This document shows, piece by piece, positions 6,170 to 12,457 of a stretch of DNA of 12,457 nt. The position numbers and the translations under genes were made by a program. Under the pieces are notes generated by a model. It saw only the letters and a list, made by a program, of their open reading frames with translations. It searched no databases and was not told where the DNA came from. Source of the stretch: Rubrivirga sp. (GTDB lineage Bacteria > Bacteroidota > Rhodothermia > Rhodothermales > Rubricoccaceae); NCBI GenBank assembly GCA_012269805.1, contig JAAXJP010000605.1, positions 1-12,457 of the forward strand, written 5' to 3'. Each line of letters starts with the position of its first letter. The first letter of the stretch is position 1.

Positions 6170-7963
6170 TTACTCCGCCTCGGCGTCGAGGCGGAGGTCC
6201 TGAGCGCGGAGTTGGAGCGTCGTCCGCCCGTTCCACGTGTTCTCGTCGACCTGGAACGCCAGCTCCAAGGGCCGGCCGCGGCGGACGCTCGTGAGCGCGG
6301 CGTCGTATCGGTCCGCCAGCCCGAAGCCGATGACGGAGAACGTCGGCCCGCCGTCGATCTGGGCCACCCGCATCCGGAGGTGCTGCTTCTGCGCGCCGAC
6401 GCACGACGGCTGGCCGACGACCTTGAGGCCGCGGCCCCAGAACGTCGGGCGGAGGTTGTCGGGGCCGTGCGGGCCGAACTGCTTGAGCACGCTCCAGAAC
6501 CGGGGCGATACCTCGGCGAGGTGGAGGTGCGCGTCGATCTCGACCTCGGGCACGAGGTCGTCCGTGTCCTCGACGGCGAGGCCGACGGCGTCCTGGAGCC
6601 GGTCGCGGAGCGTGTCGACGCGCTCGATGGGGAGCGCGAGGCCGGCGGCAAAGGCGTGCCCGCCGAACCGGTCGAGCAGGTCGGAGCAGTGGCTGAGGGC
6701 CTCGTAGATCGAGATCCCCTTGACCGACCGCGCCGAGCCTTTGGCCGTGCTCGCCACGCCGTTCGACGTGAGGAGGACCGTCGGCCGGTGGAAGCGCTCG
6801 GCCACGCGGCTCGCCGTGATGCCGATGACGCCGGGGTGCCAGCCGGGCTTGTAGACGACGAGCGCGAGCGGGTCGCTCTCCATCTGCCGCTCGGCGATGG
6901 CGAACGCCTCGTCGCGCGTCTGGCGGTCGAGGTCGCGCCGGCGGAGGTTGAGGGCCTCGATGGCGTCGACGAGGCGGCGCGCCTGGTCGGGGTCGGTCGA
7001 GGCCAGGAGCTCGGCCGCCACGCTCGCGTCGTCGATCCGCCCGGCCGCGTTGATCCGCGGGCCGATCTGGAACACCATCTTCGACGACGTGCACGCGTTG
7101 AGGTCCACGTTCGCCCGCTCGGCTAAGGCCACGATCCCGACGCGCGGGGCGTCGCAGAGCTGCTTCAACCCGGCCCGCATCAGCACGCGGTTCTCGCCCA
7201 CCATCGGGACGATGTCGCAGGCCGTGCTCACGGCCACGAGGTCGAGGTACGGCCACGCCTCCTCTTCCGGCAGCCCGAGCTCGGCGATGACGGCCTGGAT
7301 CAGCTTGAACCCGACCCCGCACCCGCTGAGCCCGTCGAACGGGTACTCGCAGTCGGCCCGCTTCGGGTCGAGGACGGCCGCCGCGTCGGGCAGCACGTCG
7401 CCCGGCGTGTGGTGGTCGCAGATGACGAGGTCGATCCCAAGCGACGCCGCGTAGGCGGTCTCGTCGACGGCCGTGATGCCGCAATCGAGGGCCACGATGA
7501 GCGACGCGCCGCGCTCGGCGGCCACGTCGATGCCGGCCTCGCTGATGCCGTACCCGTGCTCGAACCGGTTGGGGATGAAGAAGCTGACCTCCAGGCCCTG
7601 GCTCTGGAGGAACGTCGTCATCATCGCCGTCGACGTCGTCCCGTCGACGTCGTAGTCGCCGTAGACCATCACGCGCTCCCCTCCCCGGATGGCGGCGGCG
7701 ACGCGGGCGACGGCCCGGTCCATGTCCCGCATCCGGTACGGGTCGTGGAGGCGCGAGAGCGACGGACGGAAAAACGTGTGCGCGTCGTCGAAGCTGCGCA
7801 CGCCGCGGAGGGCCAGCGAGCGGGCGAGCGCGTAGGGGAGCTTGTTCAGGTCGGCCGCGAGGGCGTCGACCAGGAGCTCGTCCTCGACCGGACGGAGGGT
7901 CCAGCGTGTGTCGGGGGCGGAGGTCTCCACGTCGGAGACTCCGGCTTGCGTAGCGTCGGGCAT
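6170..7963 (-). CDS. recJ: Single-stranded-DNA-specific exonuclease RecJ
   Basis: A 597-aa 5'-3' single-strand DNA exonuclease of the DHH family, acting in RecF-pathway recombination, mismatch repair and base excision repair. The catalytic DHH domain shows YGDYDVDG (101-108), D160 (ALDCG), the signature DHH at 183-185, and D250 (STACDIVP). GPRINAAGR (301-309) follows, then the DHHA1 domain ending in GGHAFAAG (434-441), which contacts DNA. The C-terminal OB-like domain runs from about 470 to the end. Length is normal for the family. It is the last gene of the minus-strand run, 42 bp after pgeF; a 7-bp hairpin at 7970-7991 sits just before its ATG. No Shine-Dalgarno is visible. The last codons lie in the hairpin at 6173-6196, which leaves the stop codon exposed. 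Confidence 0.97.
   Translation of the reverse strand: MPDATQAGVSDVETSAPDTRWTLRPVEDELLVDALAADLNKLPYALARSLALRGVRSFDDAHTFFRPSLSRLHDPYRMRDMDRAVARVAAAIRGGERVMVYGDYDVDGTTSTAMMTTFLQSQGLEVSFFIPNRFEHGYGISEAGIDVAAERGASLIVALDCGITAVDETAYAASLGIDLVICDHHTPGDVLPDAAAVLDPKRADCEYPFDGLSGCGVGFKLIQAVIAELGLPEEEAWPYLDLVAVSTACDIVPMVGENRVLMRAGLKQLCDAPRVGIVALAERANVDLNACTSSKMVFQIGPRINAAGRIDDASVAAELLASTDPDQARRLVDAIEALNLRRRDLDRQTRDEAFAIAERQMESDPLALVVYKPGWHPGVIGITASRVAERFHRPTVLLTSNGVASTAKGSARSVKGISIYEALSHCSDLLDRFGGHAFAAGLALPIERVDTLRDRLQDAVGLAVEDTDDLVPEVEIDAHLHLAEVSPRFWSVLKQFGPHGPDNLRPTFWGRGLKVVGQPSCVGAQKQHLRMRVAQIDGGPTFSVIGFGLADRYDAALTSVRRGRPLELAFQVDENTWNGRTTLQLRAQDLRLDAEAE
6173..6196 (-). repeat. Hairpin within the last codons of recJ, identical in core to 4284-4305
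   Basis: CTCCGCCTC (6173-6181) pairs with GAGGCGGAG (6188-6196) over 9 bp around a 6-nt loop. The element encodes the LDAEAE tail of RecJ and ends next to the TAA stop. Its 22-nt core (6174-6195) is identical to the hairpin after the DUF4126 gene. It may shield the 3' end or assist the terminator at 6096-6117; alternatively it follows from Glu/Ala codon choice. Confidence 0.45.
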
Positions 7964-7969
7964 GTCGGT

Positions 7970-7991
7970 GCGATCATCATTCTGTGATCGC
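7970..7991 (-). promoter_or_regulatory. Hairpin in front of the recJ start codon
   Basis: GCGATCA (7970-7976) pairs perfectly with TGATCGC (7985-7991), leaving an 8-nt loop. On the minus-strand mRNA it ends 6 nt before the recJ ATG, where a ribosome would first bind. It occupies half of the 42-nt pgeF-recJ gap and could limit recJ translation or mark an mRNA cleavage site. There is no T-run, so it is not a terminator. Confidence 0.4.
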
Positions 7992-8005
7992 GAAGATACT
8001 CGGCG

Positions 8006-8686
8006 CTACGGGATCTCCCGAATCCCCACGAAGCCGAGCATCCGGCCCGGCGTCCCGCCCTCGCCGCGATAGGAGTAAAACCGCTCGTCGGCGACCGTAC
8101 AGCTCCCCTCGACCTCGACGTCCAGGATGCCCGCCTCGGCAAGTTGGCGGCGGAGGTCGGCCCGGAGGTCGACGTGCGGCCGCGGCCATTCGTCCTTGCG
8201 GAGGACCACCGAGTCGTCGAACGCGGCCGCGACCTCCTCCCCCACCTCGAACGCCTCCGTCGAGATGCACGGCGCGAGGTAGGCGCGCGTCCGTCCCGGC
8301 TCGCCGCCGAGCGCCCGCATCTGCCGGACCGTCTCGCCGACGATCCCGGCGACGGTCCCTCGCCACCCGCTGTGGCACGCGCCGACGACCTCCGCCTCGG
8401 CGTCTGCCAGCAGCACGAGCGCGCAGTCGGCCGCGACGACGCTTAGCACGAGCCCCGCCTGGTCCGTGACGAGCCCGTCGTGCGCGTCCACGTGTCCGGC
8501 CTCACGGACGACCGCCACGTCCGCGCCGTGGACCTGCCCGACGGACGCGACGGGCATCCCTAGCGTCTCGCCGAGACGGGCGCGGGCGCTCTCGAGCGAA
8601 TCGGTCTCGGGCGAAAAGGCGCGTGTCGTGAAGCCGGCCACGACGCGGCCGTCGGCGAGGGCCGGACGGAGGATGGCGTCGGTCAT
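8006..8686 (-). CDS. pgeF: PgeF/YfiH-type purine nucleoside phosphorylase (laccase-domain, Cu/Zn protein)
   Basis: A 226-aa cytoplasmic protein of the YfiH/PgeF (formerly multicopper polyphenol oxidase) family. Members bind zinc or copper and have been shown to act as purine nucleoside phosphorylases with adenosine deaminase activity, and YfiH also edits peptidoglycan precursors. The metal triad is H53 (QVHGAD), C88 (AADCA) and H105 (CHSGWRG), at spacings close to E. coli YfiH. The C-terminal signature CTV...FYSYR...PGRMLGFV (196-219) is complete. Length is normal. The ATG overlaps the aroE stop (ATGA, 8683-8686), so translation is probably coupled; no Shine-Dalgarno is seen. The frame stays open upstream through aroE, but that is read-through in the wrong frame. 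Which substrate it uses here is inferred from the family. Confidence 0.94.
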   Translation of the reverse strand: MTDAILRPALADGRVVAGFTTRAFSPETDSLESARARLGETLGMPVASVGQVHGADVAVVREAGHVDAHDGLVTDQAGLVLSVVAADCALVLLADAEAEVVGACHSGWRGTVAGIVGETVRQMRALGGEPGRTRAYLAPCISTEAFEVGEEVAAAFDDSVVLRKDEWPRPHVDLRADLRRQLAEAGILDVEVEGSCTVADERFYSYRGEGGTPGRMLGFVGIREIP

Positions 8687-9597
8687 GGGTCTTGGCCCAG
8701 GGCGGTGAGCGCCGCCGCGCGGGCGACGGCATGAGGGAAGTCGCGGCCCGTCCACTGGCGGTATGCGTCGGCGGCTTGGCCGAGCAACATCGGGAGCCCG
8801 CCGATCGACGTCGCGCCTTGGCTCCCAGCGATCTGCAGTAGCGGCGTCCGCGCTGGGCGGTAGACGAGGTCGTAGACGATCTGGCCCTCTCGGAAATCGG
8901 ACGCAACGGGCCAGGGTGTCCGCCCATCCCCCATTCCGAGCGGCGTCGCGTTGACGACGAGCGCGGCCTCTCGCACATGGTCTGCCGCGTCGCCGGGCGT
9001 CGACACGCGCAGTTCTGTTCCACCCGTCGCAGCGTCCAGGTCGGCCGCCAGCGCCTCGGCTTGCGCCGGTCGCCGCGCCACCACCGTCACGGCCGCAGCG
9101 CCGAGGCCGATCGACGAACCGTACGCCACAGCCCGTGCCGCGCCGCCGGCCCCGAACACGACGACGGGCGCGCCCGCCAGCCGCTGCCGATGCGGTTCGA
9201 GCGGTGCGAGATACCCGGCGACGTCGGTGTTGTCGGCCTGCCACCCGCTCTCGGTCCGAACCAGCGTGTTTGCCGCCCCGAGCGCCCGGGCGGTCGGCGT
9301 CGCCTCGACCGCGTGCATCAGCGCGCCCCGCTTGTGTGGAATCGTGACGTTCGCGCCGCGCGCGCCGAGCGCCCAGAGCCCGTCCATCGCTGCGCCGAGT
9401 CGCTCCACCTCGACGGCGCAGGCGAGGTAGACGAGGTCGAGCTCCTGCTCTGCGAACGCGGCGTTGTGGAGCAAGGGCGACAGCGAGTGCCCCACCGGAT
9501 CGCCGAGCAGCGCGACGATTCTCGTTGACGCCCCGATCCGCTGGCGGCCGTCGCCGGACAGCGCCCCCGCCCCGCTGGAGGCTCTGCCGGTGTCCAT
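8683..9597 (-). CDS. aroE: Shikimate dehydrogenase AroE
   Basis: A 304-aa NADP(H)-dependent enzyme reducing 3-dehydroshikimate to shikimate, the fourth step of aromatic amino acid biosynthesis. The substrate site shows S38 and S40 (GDPVGHSLSP), catalytic K89 (NVTIPHK), N110 (GAANT), D125 (ADNTD) and Q274 (MLLGQAADAY). The Rossmann domain begins with GAGGAARA (149-156), and NATPLGM lies at 216-222. The first 24 residues precede the usual AroE start and look disordered. ATG 9597 is chosen because a GGAGG stands 7 nt upstream and the previous gene ends only 14 bp before it. It follows the TPR gene and overlaps pgeF. A quinate/shikimate (YdiB-like) variant cannot be fully excluded. Confidence 0.95.
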   Translation of the reverse strand: MDTGRASSGAGALSGDGRQRIGASTRIVALLGDPVGHSLSPLLHNAAFAEQELDLVYLACAVEVERLGAAMDGLWALGARGANVTIPHKRGALMHAVEATPTARALGAANTLVRTESGWQADNTDVAGYLAPLEPHRQRLAGAPVVVFGAGGAARAVAYGSSIGLGAAAVTVVARRPAQAEALAADLDAATGGTELRVSTPGDAADHVREAALVVNATPLGMGDGRTPWPVASDFREGQIVYDLVYRPARTPLLQIAGSQGATSIGGLPMLLGQAADAYRQWTGRDFPHAVARAAALTALGQDP

Positions 9598-9604
9598 CTC
9601 CTCG

Positions 9605-9609
9605 CCTCC
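9605..9609 (-). promoter_or_regulatory. Shine-Dalgarno sequence of aroE
   Basis: GGAGG on the minus strand, 7 nt before the aroE ATG, lies in the purine run 9598-9612 that overlaps the TPR stop codon. It is the only well-spaced Shine-Dalgarno found in front of a gene in this window and supports the start at 9597. Confidence 0.75.
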
Positions 9610-9611
9610 CC

Positions 9612-11042
9612 CTAGGCGCGCTCGTCTCCGGCCGCGCCGCGGCCGAGGCCCCCAGCGCCGGGTCGCACGTCGCCGCCCATCAGGTCGGGGTACGCCCGGC
9701 GGATCTCCTCGGCCCGTGACGGGTCCAGCTCCGCCGCGCGGCGGAACGACCGGACTGCGTTCTCGCGTTGGCCGATCGAGGCGAGGGCCCACGCCTGACG
9801 GAGGTGGGCTTCCGACGAGGTCGGGTCGAGGCGCACGACCTGCGAGAACGCATCGAGTGCCTCCATCCGGAGACCGGCCTCGAGCCGCGTCTCGGCGAGG
9901 TCGAGCCACGCGTCTTTGTTCTCCGGGTCGAGGCGGACGACGTGGGTGTAAGCCCGGAGCGCCTCGGGCAGGCGCCCGGCGTTGTATTCGGTGTCGGCAC
10001 GGGCGTGCCAGTACTCACCTTCCTCGGGCGCGAGAGCGATGGCGCGGGCGAAGGACGCCAGCGCTTCGTTGTACAGGCCTTGGCCGTCGAGCGCGCAGCC
10101 CATCCCGTACCACGCGTCCGCGTAGTCGGCGTCGTCAGCGACGGCCCGGCGGAAGTAATCGACGGCCGTGACGTAGTCGCCAAGGTCGTCGTAAGCGAGG
10201 CCGAGGTTGTAGAACGTGGCGGCGTCGCCGTCCTCGTACTCCAGCACCTTGAGGTAGCTCTCGGCCGCACCTTGCGCGTCGCCGAGGTTGGCCAGCGCGT
10301 TGCCGCGGTTGTACCACGCCGACGTGAACCCGTCGTCGATGGCGACCGCGAAGTCGTACGAGCCTACGGCCTCCTCGTACCGGCTGAGCCGATTGAGGAC
10401 GATCCCGCGGTTGTACCACGCGTTCTGCGCGTACGGGTCGACATCGATCTGGCGGTCATACGCCCGAACGCTGTCGTCGAGCCGATCGAGTTGATCGTAG
10501 CAGAAGCCGAGCTCGTACCAGACCTCCGGGTGCTCCGGGTCTGCCTCGGCGCAGGCTTCGAGCGCCGCCGCCGCGTCCTCGAACCGGTCCATCTTTTCCA
10601 ACGCGATGGCACGGTTGAAGAGGGCGTCCGAAGCGAAGGGGTCGAAGGAGAGGGCCTGCTCGAAGTCGTCCAGCGCGTCTTCAGAGCGCCCCAGCGTGTC
10701 GAGGGTGATTCCGCGATTGACGAGCGTCTCAGCGTCGACCGGGTTGAGCGCCAGCGCCTGATCGTAGGCCTCCAACGCCTCCTCGTGCCGGTCGAGGTGA
10801 TTCAACAGAATCCCCCGCCGCATCCACGGGTCGGATGAGCCCGGGGACCGCTCGATCTGGACATTGACCACGTCAAGCGCCTCCGTCAGGCGCCCCGTCT
10901 CGAAGTACGTCGTGGCGATGTACTCCAGGTCGTCGACATCGAAGAAGGCCGGCCCCCCGTCGCGGAGGTGGGATTCGTAGGCCTCGATCAGGTCGTCCGA
11001 GCGGTCACCTTCGGTAGGGTCGTCGAACTCGAAGTCGAACAT
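9612..11042 (-). CDS. Tetratricopeptide-repeat protein with twelve gapless TPRs
   Basis: A 476-aa scaffold-type protein. After an acidic N-terminal section (1-37), residues 38-445 divide into twelve consecutive 34-residue TPR units with no insertions. Many units match the consensus closely (AWYNRG...LG...EAL..Y..A..LDP), which should give one long superhelix. A 31-residue Gly/Arg-rich tail follows (445-476). There is no signal peptide or membrane segment, so it is probably cytoplasmic and mediates protein-protein contacts. Its partner cannot be told; similar TPR proteins are common in Bacteroidota, usually uncharacterised. It is the first gene of the minus-strand unit, 14 bp before aroE, and is preceded by the promoter at 11117-11145. 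No Shine-Dalgarno precedes ATG 11042. Confidence 0.93.
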   Translation of the reverse strand: MFDFEFDDPTEGDRSDDLIEAYESHLRDGGPAFFDVDDLEYIATTYFETGRLTEALDVVNVQIERSPGSSDPWMRRGILLNHLDRHEEALEAYDQALALNPVDAETLVNRGITLDTLGRSEDALDDFEQALSFDPFASDALFNRAIALEKMDRFEDAAAALEACAEADPEHPEVWYELGFCYDQLDRLDDSVRAYDRQIDVDPYAQNAWYNRGIVLNRLSRYEEAVGSYDFAVAIDDGFTSAWYNRGNALANLGDAQGAAESYLKVLEYEDGDAATFYNLGLAYDDLGDYVTAVDYFRRAVADDADYADAWYGMGCALDGQGLYNEALASFARAIALAPEEGEYWHARADTEYNAGRLPEALRAYTHVVRLDPENKDAWLDLAETRLEAGLRMEALDAFSQVVRLDPTSSEAHLRQAWALASIGQRENAVRSFRRAAELDPSRAEEIRRAYPDLMGGDVRPGAGGLGRGAAGDERA

Positions 11043-11116
11043 TCGCGGTCGAGCCGAGGCTCTGCATCAGGTGGGGGACGAACGGGGGTCGCCCGAGGCT
11101 CCACCCCGTCGGGGCT

Positions 11117-11145
11117 AGTATAGCCGGCGCCCTGCGGGGATGCAA
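11117..11145 (-). promoter_or_regulatory. Sigma70-like promoter of the TPR-aroE-pgeF-recJ unit
   Basis: On the minus strand, TTGCAT (11145-11140) and TATACT (11122-11117) are separated by exactly 17 bp, the classical optimum. The predicted transcript would start near 11110, leaving about 68 nt before the TPR ATG. Bacteroidota housekeeping promoters usually differ (TTTG and TAnnTTTG), so the fit in this lineage needs a transcript map; still, TATACT stands out in such GC-rich DNA. Confidence 0.6.
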
Positions 11146-11200
11146 TGACCGGCGAGAACCTCGCGCCGTCTTGGTCGCCCTCTTACGACACCCCGCAGGG
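11130..11200. repeat. Inverted repeat in the TPR/tmk divergent region (candidate operator pair)
   Basis: CCCTGCGGGG (11130-11139) and CCCCGCAGGG (11191-11200) are exact reverse complements with centres 61 bp apart. Each arm is followed by ATG on the plus strand, so they also read as near-direct repeats with two mismatches. The left arm lies inside the spacer of the promoter at 11117-11145; the right arm lies 34 bp before the tmk start. A regulator bound at both could affect both genes. The rest of the 192-bp gap shows no clear tmk promoter. Confidence 0.4.
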
Positions 11201-11234
11201 ATGTTCCACACCCCCCTTTACGCCTCCGTCTCGC

Positions 11235-11849
11235 ATGTTTTTCAGCTTCGAAGGGATTGACGGGTCGGGAAAGTCGACTCAGGCGCGCCTACTCGCCGAC
11301 GCCCTGCGCGCGCGCGGGTTTGAAGTAGTGGACGTGCGGGAGCCCGGGGGTACTGTCCTGGGCGAGCAGATTCGGGAGCTCCTCCTGGATCCGGAGTCTC
11401 AGATCTCGCCTCGTGCGGAGCTCCTCTTGTTCTCCGCAGCGCGTGCCCAGCTTGTCGAGGCCGTCGTCCGCCCTGCCCTGAACCGTGGCGCTGTAGTCAT
11501 CGCCGATCGGTTCTACGATTCGTCCACGGCGTATCAAGGCTCCGGGCGCGGGCTTGCCGAGGCGGGCTGGATGAAGACCCTCCACCGCTTCGCGACCGCA
11601 GGCCGGTCCCCTTCGCGGACGTATCTCGTCGATGTATCACCCGAAGAGGCGGCGCGCCGACGGTCAGAACGCCCGCACGACCGGATCGAACAGAGCGACC
11701 GCGACTTTTATTCCAGGGTACGAGCCGGCTACCGGGGTCTAAGTCGCTCTGAGGCCGACCGGATTCTCGTCTTGGATGGGACCCTCTCTAAAGAAGACAT
11801 CGGAGCGCGCGTCCTGGACGACGCGTTAGCGCTGATCCGAGCGACGTAA
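11235..11849 (+). CDS. tmk: Thymidylate kinase (dTMP kinase)
   Basis: A 204-aa cytoplasmic enzyme phosphorylating dTMP to dTDP with ATP, an essential step of dTTP synthesis. The P-loop GIDGSGKST spans 7-15. REPGG (36-40) and DRFYDSSTAYQG (91-102) form the dTMP site with the conserved D91-R92. The arginine-rich lid region covers about 141-152, followed by DFYSRVRAGY (157-166). Length is typical. ATG 11235 is chosen because the enzyme fold begins at once; the frame is open 30 codons further upstream but gives no family sequence. The gene is divergent from the TPR gene and converges on the rRNA operon, its stop 8 nt before the shared hairpin. Codon bias is weaker than elsewhere: 14 of its first 20 codons end in G/C, against 19 of 20 in the protease. 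Confidence 0.97.
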   Translation: MFFSFEGIDGSGKSTQARLLADALRARGFEVVDVREPGGTVLGEQIRELLLDPESQISPRAELLLFSAARAQLVEAVVRPALNRGAVVIADRFYDSSTAYQGSGRGLAEAGWMKTLHRFATAGRSPSRTYLVDVSPEEAARRRSERPHDRIEQSDRDFYSRVRAGYRGLSRSEADRILVLDGTLSKEDIGARVLDDALALIRAT

Positions 11850-11856
11850 ACAAAGA

Positions 11857-11887
11857 GAGCCCCGCCACTTCGAAAGTGACGGGGCTC
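11857..11887. terminator. rRNA operon terminator, shared with tmk
   Basis: A 14-bp stem with one C-A mismatch (11857-11870 with 11874-11887) and a 3-nt loop lies just past the 5S 3' end. On the minus strand it is followed by TCTCTTTGTTTA, which makes a convincing intrinsic terminator for the rRNA transcript. It is also 8 nt past the tmk stop and could act on the plus strand, although no T-run follows there. Confidence 0.88.
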
Positions 11888-11893
11888 ACAGGG

Positions 11894-12005
11894 ACTTGGC
11901 GACGACCTACTCTCCCACCAATCGGCAGTACCATCGGCGCTGCGGGGCTTAACGGCTCTGTTCGGAATGGGAAGAGGTGGAACCCCCGCGCTATAGTCAC
12001 CAAGA
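11894..12005 (-). rRNA. rrf: 5S ribosomal RNA
   Basis: On the minus strand the gene begins near CTTGGTGACTATAGCG and ends near GTCGTCGCCAAG. These ends pair as helix I over 9 bp with one G-U. Conserved internal 5S sequence is visible, including TTCCCATTCCGAACAGAG and GCGCCGATGGTACTG. Length is about 110-112 nt, normal for Bacteroidota; ends are approximate by a few bases. It lies downstream of 23S rRNA in the usual order and ahead of the terminator at 11857-11887. Confidence 0.95.
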
Positions 12006-12134
12006 AATCGGTGACGTGCGGATAGCCGTAGCAAAACTGCATCGGGTCGCCCGGAAAAACCGGGCGTCTCGGAGCAAAGGCGTTTCGAGCGTCTCGAATC
12101 AGTCCAATCGATACGTACACACGTACGAGGTGGA
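12006..12134 (-). other. 23S-5S internal transcribed spacer
   Basis: About 129 nt between 23S and 5S, with no tRNA. It can form three small hairpins: 12048-12066 (7-bp stem, A5 loop on the plus strand), 12084-12098 (6-bp stem, 3-nt loop) and 12114-12127 (5-bp stem). In addition GGTGAC (12010-12015) is complementary to GTCACC (11996-12001) at the 5' end of 5S, so precursor RNA could fold across the processing site. These probably guide RNase cleavage. Confidence 0.7.

Positions 12135-12457
<323 letters not shown>

Noticed and set aside
8687..9244. Upstream extension of the pgeF frame into aroE
   Set aside because: The extension is Arg/Gly-rich out-of-frame aroE; the ATGA overlap at 8683-8686 gives the natural start.
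9598..9909. Upstream extension of the aroE frame into the TPR gene
   Set aside because: It is out-of-frame TPR sequence; a spaced Shine-Dalgarno marks the ATG at 9597.
11729..12120. Minus-strand open frames across the end of tmk, 5S rRNA and the 23S-5S spacer
   Set aside because: They run through 5S rRNA and its terminator, so they are not coding.
12006..12134. tRNA gene in the 23S-5S spacer
   Set aside because: Only small independent hairpins are present; there is no acceptor stem, T-loop GTTCRA or cloverleaf.

Overview
The window is from a high-GC bacterium with Bacteroidota-type gene content. The PorX-like fusion of a response regulator and a PglZ domain is typical of that phylum, and most start codons lack a Shine-Dalgarno sequence, also typical. 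With the very high GC and heavy use of G/C-ending codons, I infer the Rhodothermota (Rhodothermales, perhaps near Rubricoccaceae). That placement rests on gene content and composition only. I see no insertion sequence, prophage, CRISPR array or obvious foreign island. This looks like ordinary chromosomal backbone next to an rRNA operon.

Layout. (1) 1-1649, minus strand: the porX-like two-component output protein, ending in a GC hairpin at 24-55. (2) 1650-1911: a 262-bp divergent region holding an 18-bp perfect dyad and a strong terminator-like hairpin in the leader of the next gene. (3) 1912-3447, plus strand: an exported subtilisin-like protease, closed by an 11-bp hairpin. (4) 3573-4282, plus strand: a two-gene unit with an ATGA overlap, a small Tudor-like (DUF2945/HVA1) protein and a DUF4126 membrane protein. 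(5) 4282-4359: two hairpins between convergent units. (6) 4382-5932, minus strand: two tandem ferritin-like paralogues with twin-arginine leaders, the promoter-proximal one also carrying a lipobox. (7) 6170-11042, minus strand: a compact four-gene run transcribed in the order TPR protein, aroE, pgeF/yfiH, recJ. It has a good sigma70-like promoter at 11117-11145 and an intrinsic terminator at 6096-6117. (8) 11235-11849, plus strand: tmk (thymidylate kinase), converging on the rRNA operon. (9) 11857-12457, minus strand: rRNA terminator, 5S rRNA, spacer, and the 3' end of 23S rRNA, which runs off the window.

The genes cover signalling (PorX-like), periplasmic proteolysis, envelope ferritin-like proteins, aromatic amino acid biosynthesis (AroE), purine nucleoside salvage or oxidation (PgeF), single-strand DNA repair (RecJ) and dTTP synthesis (Tmk). 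I found no convincing undescribed multi-gene system. The most interesting unexplained signals are non-coding: a terminator-like hairpin between two divergent genes, a hairpin core shared by three gene ends (two copies identical over 22 bp), and an inverted repeat that places one arm inside the TPR-operon promoter.
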